From the NCBI GenBank assembly GCA_049613665.1, contig JBMZCV010000033.1, positions 1 through 35,706 of the forward strand: a DNA stretch of 35,706 nt, given 5' to 3'. The stretch is from JBMZCV01 sp049613665 (GTDB taxonomy: Bacteria; Bacteroidota; Bacteroidia; Chitinophagales; UBA2359). The translations under genes were made by a program, and so were the position numbers. Below, one piece after another: positions 31,936 to 35,706 of this stretch; position 1 is the first letter of the stretch; each line of letters opens with the position of its first letter. The notes below the pieces were generated by a model, which saw nothing but the letters and a program-made list of their open reading frames with translations, had not been told where the DNA came from and searched no databases.

Positions 31936-32907
31936 ATGGCAGGAATCACAAACACAGGGATTATAAATTACATTTCAAATCCAATAGCAAGTTTTCCTAA
32001 AAACTCAATTACCGTAGATATTTTTGGAAATACTTTTTATCGAAATTATGCTTTTGGTGCAGGTGATGATACAGGTGTATATTGGAATGATAAAAAAAAC
32101 TATTCAAAAGAAGTCATGCTATTTTTCACAATATCAATGAAAAAGTCTCTTTTGGGAAAATTTTCTTATGGTAAAAAGTTAAGAAGTTCACAAAGTTTTA
32201 ATTTTAAAATGAAACTTCCAATTAAAAACGGCGAAATAGATTTTGAATTTATGGAAAGTTTTATAGCAGAGTTGAAAAGAGAGCGTATAGCAAAGTTAGA
32301 CACTTATTTACAAGTTATGGGTTTAAAAGATTATAACTTAACAGAAAAAGAAGAAGAAGTTTTAAAAGATTTTGAAAATATAGATTGGGAAACATTTAAT
32401 CTTGAAAATTTATTTGGTTGTGCTACTCGTGGTAGGCGTTTGAAAAGTTTAGATAGAATTTTAGGTAAGCTACCTTTTGTGACAGCAGGAGAAAGAGAAG
32501 AGGGAGTTTCGGCATTTATAGGAAATGATGTATTTGTTTTTTCAGAAAATACCACAACAATTGATATGTTTGGCTCGGCAAAATATAGAAATTACAAATA
32601 TGGAGCAGATGACCATATCGCTGTTGTTCATACAAACAACCTTTCAAAGTTTGCGTCTATTTTTGTAACAACTGCTATACATAAAGCATCTTATACAGGA
32701 AAATTTAATTATGGAAGGAATTTTTATGCAAAAGACGCCAACCAATTAGATGTTTCACTTCCGATAAAAGACAACCAACCAAATTATGAAATAATGGAAA
32801 CGCTCATTTCCGCTGTTCATAAGCTAGTTGTAAAAGATGTGGTTTTGTATGTTGATGAAAAAATAACAGCTACAAAAAGTGTTGTTTCATCTAAAAACAA
32901 AAACTAA
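31936..32907 (+). CDS. Specificity (S) subunit of the BcgI-like system
   Basis: DNA-recognition part with two target-recognition domains. From the first ATG (31936) it has 323 residues, but conserved sequence begins upstream: the frame is open from 31768 and reads NVEWGEFLYKDIF and QGRRLKKDDQIAGTIPFV before the ATG. That matches the second half (IDWETFNLENLF, RGRRLKSLDRILGKLPFV), so the ATG start would cut off the beginning of the first domain. No ATG, GTG or TTG precedes it in frame, which points to production by -1 frameshifting from the RM gene. Halves: about 31831-32325 and 32380-32860. The repeat structure suggests a bipartite target with similar half-sites. Confidence 0.85.
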   Translation: MAGITNTGIINYISNPIASFPKNSITVDIFGNTFYRNYAFGAGDDTGVYWNDKKNYSKEVMLFFTISMKKSLLGKFSYGKKLRSSQSFNFKMKLPIKNGEIDFEFMESFIAELKRERIAKLDTYLQVMGLKDYNLTEKEEEVLKDFENIDWETFNLENLFGCATRGRRLKSLDRILGKLPFVTAGEREEGVSAFIGNDVFVFSENTTTIDMFGSAKYRNYKYGADDHIAVVHTNNLSKFASIFVTTAIHKASYTGKFNYGRNFYAKDANQLDVSLPIKDNQPNYEIMETLISAVHKLVVKDVVLYVDEKITATKSVVSSKNKN

Positions 32908-32921
32908 ACCTACAATAAAAA

Positions 32922-32954
32922 AGGTGTTAGGCATTTTAGAAATGCCTAACACCT
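32922..32954. terminator. Family E palindrome acting as bidirectional terminator
   Basis: AGGTGTTAGGCATTT pairs perfectly with AAATGCCTAACACCT over a TAG loop, with an A-run before it. It lies between the convergent specificity and OstA-like genes. It belongs to the palindrome family at 15134, 15211, 23924 and 26057, but has paired substitutions in both arms. Confidence 0.85.
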
Positions 32955-33016
32955 AGATTTATTTTCTTATTTAGAATTTTGCAAGTAAAGTTAATTTCAA
33001 AATAAGCTACTATTTG

Positions 33017-34765
33017 TTATAACAAATCCTGCAAAGTCTTCGGTCTCAAACCCTCCAGCCATTTAAAACCACGAATAATAAAATCTCGTGGCTTGACTTC
33101 TTGAATAGGAAAAAAAGTAGCCGTAGGATTTTCGATAAAGCTAATTCTATCGACATTATCGGCCGTAAAATATACACGCATCACGCTACTTTGAGCTCTA
33201 TTAACACCTACAAAAGCCTTATCTTCCTGTTTTCCTCTTCCCTCCTCCTCTTCTTGTGCATAATAAATACTTTCGGCATTGCCATCTACTAGCAGATAAT
33301 CGACATTGCCATCATCTTTGAAATAAGCCGTAATATATTTGCCATTTATCTGATTATAAATGCCATCTTGCAATTTGTTGGCCATAAAAGCATTGCGTCT
33401 AAGCTCAATTAAAGTAGGTTCATTGTTTTCGGTATGAATAAAAATTGTGTCGGCATTCAATTGATATTCGTCAGTCCACAACACAGGATTGCCGTACATC
33501 TGAAAGCTAGAATCGGTAAAAGAATAAAGCAATGAATCGCAAATTCCTTGCATACCTTTTTTCAATATTTTGACATTGCGATAGGCATAAAAAGCCTTGA
33601 TACTATCAGTTGTAACAGCCGTAGTAGTGTCTGGCAACGAAAGCGTTGTGAGCGTATCAGCAGTGAGATAAAGCGAATCATTGTCCGTCACATTTATCAT
33701 CAAAGCATCATCGTAAGCTTCAACTTTATCGTTTTCCTCATAAAAATTTGCATTCTGACTTCGTATTGTCAAATTGCGAGCCGTATCAATCAAAACGACA
33801 TCTCCCCTAGCCTTTCCATAACCTTCTTCGCTGTTATATTCAAAATCATTGGCTGTCAAATTTCGTTTTTCGCTAGTCATACTAATTCTATCAGCCAACG
33901 AAAGTTCATCATTTTTTGCATTATATGTTCCAGAGTTTGCTTGAATCGTGCTGCCTTCATTGATGATAGTTGTCGGGCCATTAAAATCGGCTTTTTCCGT
34001 ATCAATATTATAATCGAGTTGTTGCGTTTTCAAGCGATAATCTGGCGTTGTCAAATCGACATTATCATTAAAAGTCATGCTGCTAGATTTACCATGATAT
34101 ACAGCGGTTTGACTCGTCAAAATAGTTTCTTTATTTACCAACTTTCCGCCGCCACTATACGCACCTTCTTCCGTTTTGGCGTTGTAATCCATTTGCTGCG
34201 AAGTAATTTCCATTTCGCCATCTGTCATTCGCACATTATCATATAGATATGCTTGCTTTGTACGCACAAAATACTCCACCGAATCGGCGTAAACATCTTG
34301 CTTTTGGTCAGTCAAATAAACATCGCCTTGCAAAATAGCCTTTCGAGTATTGAGATTATACAACAAAGAATCGGCAGTAATTTCCGACTTTTTATCTGTC
34401 AATTTTACATTTTTATAAAAAGTCGCCATTTTCGTATTGCCATTATAAAACAAATAGTCAGCTTTTATATCAACGGAATCACCTTGCGTAATATGCACAT
34501 TGCGATAGGCTTTTATATTATTTTTATTCTTAAAATAATAAGCACTATCACAACGCATAATAGCATCGTCTTGTTTTAGTTTGACATTTCCTATCAAACG
34601 CCTTGTTTCTTCCTTTTCATCTACGCTAACTTCTAGCTTATCGGTGCTGATAATTTCAATAGTTTTAGAATCATCTTGCAAAGCATCGTTTGGATTTTGA
34701 GCTTGCAAAAATATACAACTCGAAAGTGCGAAAAAGAGAACGATTTTTTTTAAAAGTAGTTGCAA
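33017..34765 (-). CDS. OstA/LptA-like outer-membrane biogenesis protein
   Basis: 582 residues with a signal peptide (ending near SCIFLQAQ, residue about 22). The rest is a long series of beta-strand repeats with the recurring pattern D-x-L-x-Y-N-x-x-x-x-x-A (for example KADYLFYNGNTKMATFYKNV, TADSLLYNLNTRKAILQGDV), as in the OstA/LptA jelly-roll of the lipopolysaccharide transport bridge. Bacteroidota have long OstA-like proteins in place of short LptA; the exact role is inferred. The upstream hydrolase gene ends 33 bases before, on the same strand, so the two are likely cotranscribed. The 32922 hairpin terminates the unit. Confidence 0.9.
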   Translation of the reverse strand: MQLLLKKIVLFFALSSCIFLQAQNPNDALQDDSKTIEIISTDKLEVSVDEKEETRRLIGNVKLKQDDAIMRCDSAYYFKNKNNIKAYRNVHITQGDSVDIKADYLFYNGNTKMATFYKNVKLTDKKSEITADSLLYNLNTRKAILQGDVYLTDQKQDVYADSVEYFVRTKQAYLYDNVRMTDGEMEITSQQMDYNAKTEEGAYSGGGKLVNKETILTSQTAVYHGKSSSMTFNDNVDLTTPDYRLKTQQLDYNIDTEKADFNGPTTIINEGSTIQANSGTYNAKNDELSLADRISMTSEKRNLTANDFEYNSEEGYGKARGDVVLIDTARNLTIRSQNANFYEENDKVEAYDDALMINVTDNDSLYLTADTLTTLSLPDTTTAVTTDSIKAFYAYRNVKILKKGMQGICDSLLYSFTDSSFQMYGNPVLWTDEYQLNADTIFIHTENNEPTLIELRRNAFMANKLQDGIYNQINGKYITAYFKDDGNVDYLLVDGNAESIYYAQEEEEGRGKQEDKAFVGVNRAQSSVMRVYFTADNVDRISFIENPTATFFPIQEVKPRDFIIRGFKWLEGLRPKTLQDLL

Positions 34766-34798
34766 AATAGCTTGTTTTTATTTTTTTGAATGATGAAA

Positions 34799-35635
34799 TT
34801 ATCTATTAATCTGTTTTGTTAGCCAAGTTTGAATATCCTTCAAACACGCATTAGAAACGGTATGCGGCATATTTTCGTATTCTTGATATTGCAAATTTAC
34901 AGGCAGTTGTTCAAGAATTTTTTTGGCATTTCGTGCCTCTTCAATGCCTATGACATCGTCGGCTGTGCCATGCGTAACAAAAATAGATAATTGTTTCAAT
35001 ATTTCCTTATCTGTCGTCAATCTTTGCATCAATTTATCGTCTATTCGGCCGCTCATAGCTACCGTTCCAGCTATTTTAGGCGTGTGTTCGTTTTGTGTCA
35101 AAGCCATTTCCAAACTCATAATTGCACCTTGACTAAAACCCATCAAATAAATTTCGTTTTTGTCAAATTCAAACTGCTCGCCCAGATTTTCGATAAAAAT
35201 TCTCAATTCGCCACAGCTTTTTTGAATATCGTCATCGTTTCGCACTATATTTTTTTCTACAAAATCAATGCTATACCATTTGTGGCCATCAGCATCAAGC
35301 TGCATAGGTGCTTGCACACTCAAAATTAAAAACCGCTCGTCTAACACTTTTGAAAACTGAAACATACTTTTGGCATTACTACCATAGCCATGCAGCAAGA
35401 GCAATAAAGGTGCTTTTTTATGGCTTGTCGCAGCAGGTTTTCGCACCAAATAAGTGAGCGATAAATCTGCCGTCTTAGCCTTTTTCGTTTCAGAAACAGC
35501 CCTTGATTTGCTGATATTTTCGCTTGTTTTATTGATATGCGTAGAATTTTGTGCTTGTTTCGCTTTATTATTTCCGCAAGAAATGCAAAATATACTACAC
35601 CATAAGAAAACGAATAGTATGTTGTTTAATTTCAT
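34799..35635 (-). CDS. Lipoprotein alpha/beta hydrolase (carboxylesterase/phospholipase type)
   Basis: 278 residues. Lipoprotein signal with lipobox CISC and lipidated C20, then a Ser/Lys-rich linker to about residue 58. The alpha/beta-hydrolase fold has the oxyanion motif HGYGSNAKSM, the nucleophile S168 in GFSQG, the acid D226 in HGTADD, and H258 in MPHTV, a complete catalytic triad. It resembles the LysoPL/acyl-protein-thioesterase type of esterase; the substrate is unknown. It is membrane-anchored in the envelope. Upstream gene of a probable two-gene unit with the OstA-like gene. Confidence 0.9.
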   Translation of the reverse strand: MKLNNILFVFLWCSIFCISCGNNKAKQAQNSTHINKTSENISKSRAVSETKKAKTADLSLTYLVRKPAATSHKKAPLLLLLHGYGSNAKSMFQFSKVLDERFLILSVQAPMQLDADGHKWYSIDFVEKNIVRNDDDIQKSCGELRIFIENLGEQFEFDKNEIYLMGFSQGAIMSLEMALTQNEHTPKIAGTVAMSGRIDDKLMQRLTTDKEILKQLSIFVTHGTADDVIGIEEARNAKKILEQLPVNLQYQEYENMPHTVSNACLKDIQTWLTKQINR

Positions 35636-35652
35636 TATTTGTTATTTTTTCC

Positions 35653-35706
35653 AGCTATTCTCGCTTTGAAATAAAATAAATATTATAAAAAAATATCTGC
35701 TTGTTT
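35653..35706. repeat. Dispersed repeat F, copy 2 (cut by window end)
   Basis: AGCTATTCTCGCTTTGAAAT and the following 34 bases match 104-157 almost base for base. The element continues beyond the window. It lies upstream of the lipoprotein hydrolase gene. Confidence 0.75.

Noticed and set aside
31936..32907. ATG 31936 as the true start of the specificity subunit
   Set aside because: Clear recognition-domain sequence, repeated in the second half, is encoded in the same frame for at least 40 codons before this ATG. It is retained as the coordinate only because no canonical start lies upstream.
33548..34246. Plus-strand ORF of 232 codons opposite the OstA-like gene
   Set aside because: It is an antisense shadow of a strongly supported gene; composition is Ile/Phe/Ser-rich with no motif or start context.

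Overview
The window is an AT-rich stretch of a Bacteroidota chromosome, most like Cytophagales or a relative; the exact lineage cannot be fixed from the sequence. Several markers support this. Many genes are preceded by the Bacteroidota -7 promoter element TAnnTTTG. Start codons lack clear Shine-Dalgarno sequences. There is a tiny DUF4295 gene next to rpmB-rpmG, and OstA-like, DUF3857/transglutaminase and VIT/VWA secreted proteins are present. No tRNA, rRNA, CRISPR array or complete insertion sequence was seen.

Layout. 1-7.4 kb, mostly minus strand: folD, a DUF5522 protein, a bifunctional nuclease, etfA and etfB split by repeats, a REP-associated tyrosine transposase (RAYT) carrying its own REP palindromes, and prfC. 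7.6-14.8 kb, plus strand: small orphan genes, a secreted WD40 protein, a secreted VIT/VWA protein, a Nudix regulator-like protein and rbfA. 15.5-16.1 kb: hemolysin III family protein (minus). 16.4-20.2 kb: rpmB, rpmG, DUF4295, ftsY and rimO, a housekeeping block. 20.4-25.9 kb, minus strand: two ABC ATPases, a DUF1294 protein, an overlapping pair of related membrane proteins and a DUF3857/transglutaminase protein. 27-28.9 kb: UDP-glucose dehydrogenase (plus) and an unknown acidic-tailed protein (minus). 29.1-32.9 kb: the most unusual locus. 33-35.6 kb, minus strand: an OstA-like protein and a lipoprotein hydrolase.

The standout locus is a BcgI-like restriction-modification system. A 21-22 bp periodic array of at least 15 small palindromes (29155-29467) lies upstream of an endonuclease-methyltransferase gene (29759-31804). 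The specificity subunit follows in the -1 frame without a usable start codon before its first target-recognition domain. The methyltransferase ends on the slippery heptamer GGGAAAG directly before its UAG stop. Six nucleotides later an 11-bp RNA stem can form. This is the textbook layout of programmed -1 ribosomal frameshifting and would yield a 1049-residue nuclease-methyltransferase-specificity fusion.

The other theme is dense, structured intergenic repeats. At least six families occur. Family A is MITE-like, about 180 bp, with inverted termini. Family B is about 105 bp, beginning TAAGTGCCAAGCACTA, and includes internally deleted copies. Family C is a 38-bp pair. Family D is a GTTGCTGGTGATAAC hairpin. 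Family E is a group of 31-33 bp palindromes, some serving as terminators. Family F is found at both ends of the window. The RAYT gene has a separate set of REPs.
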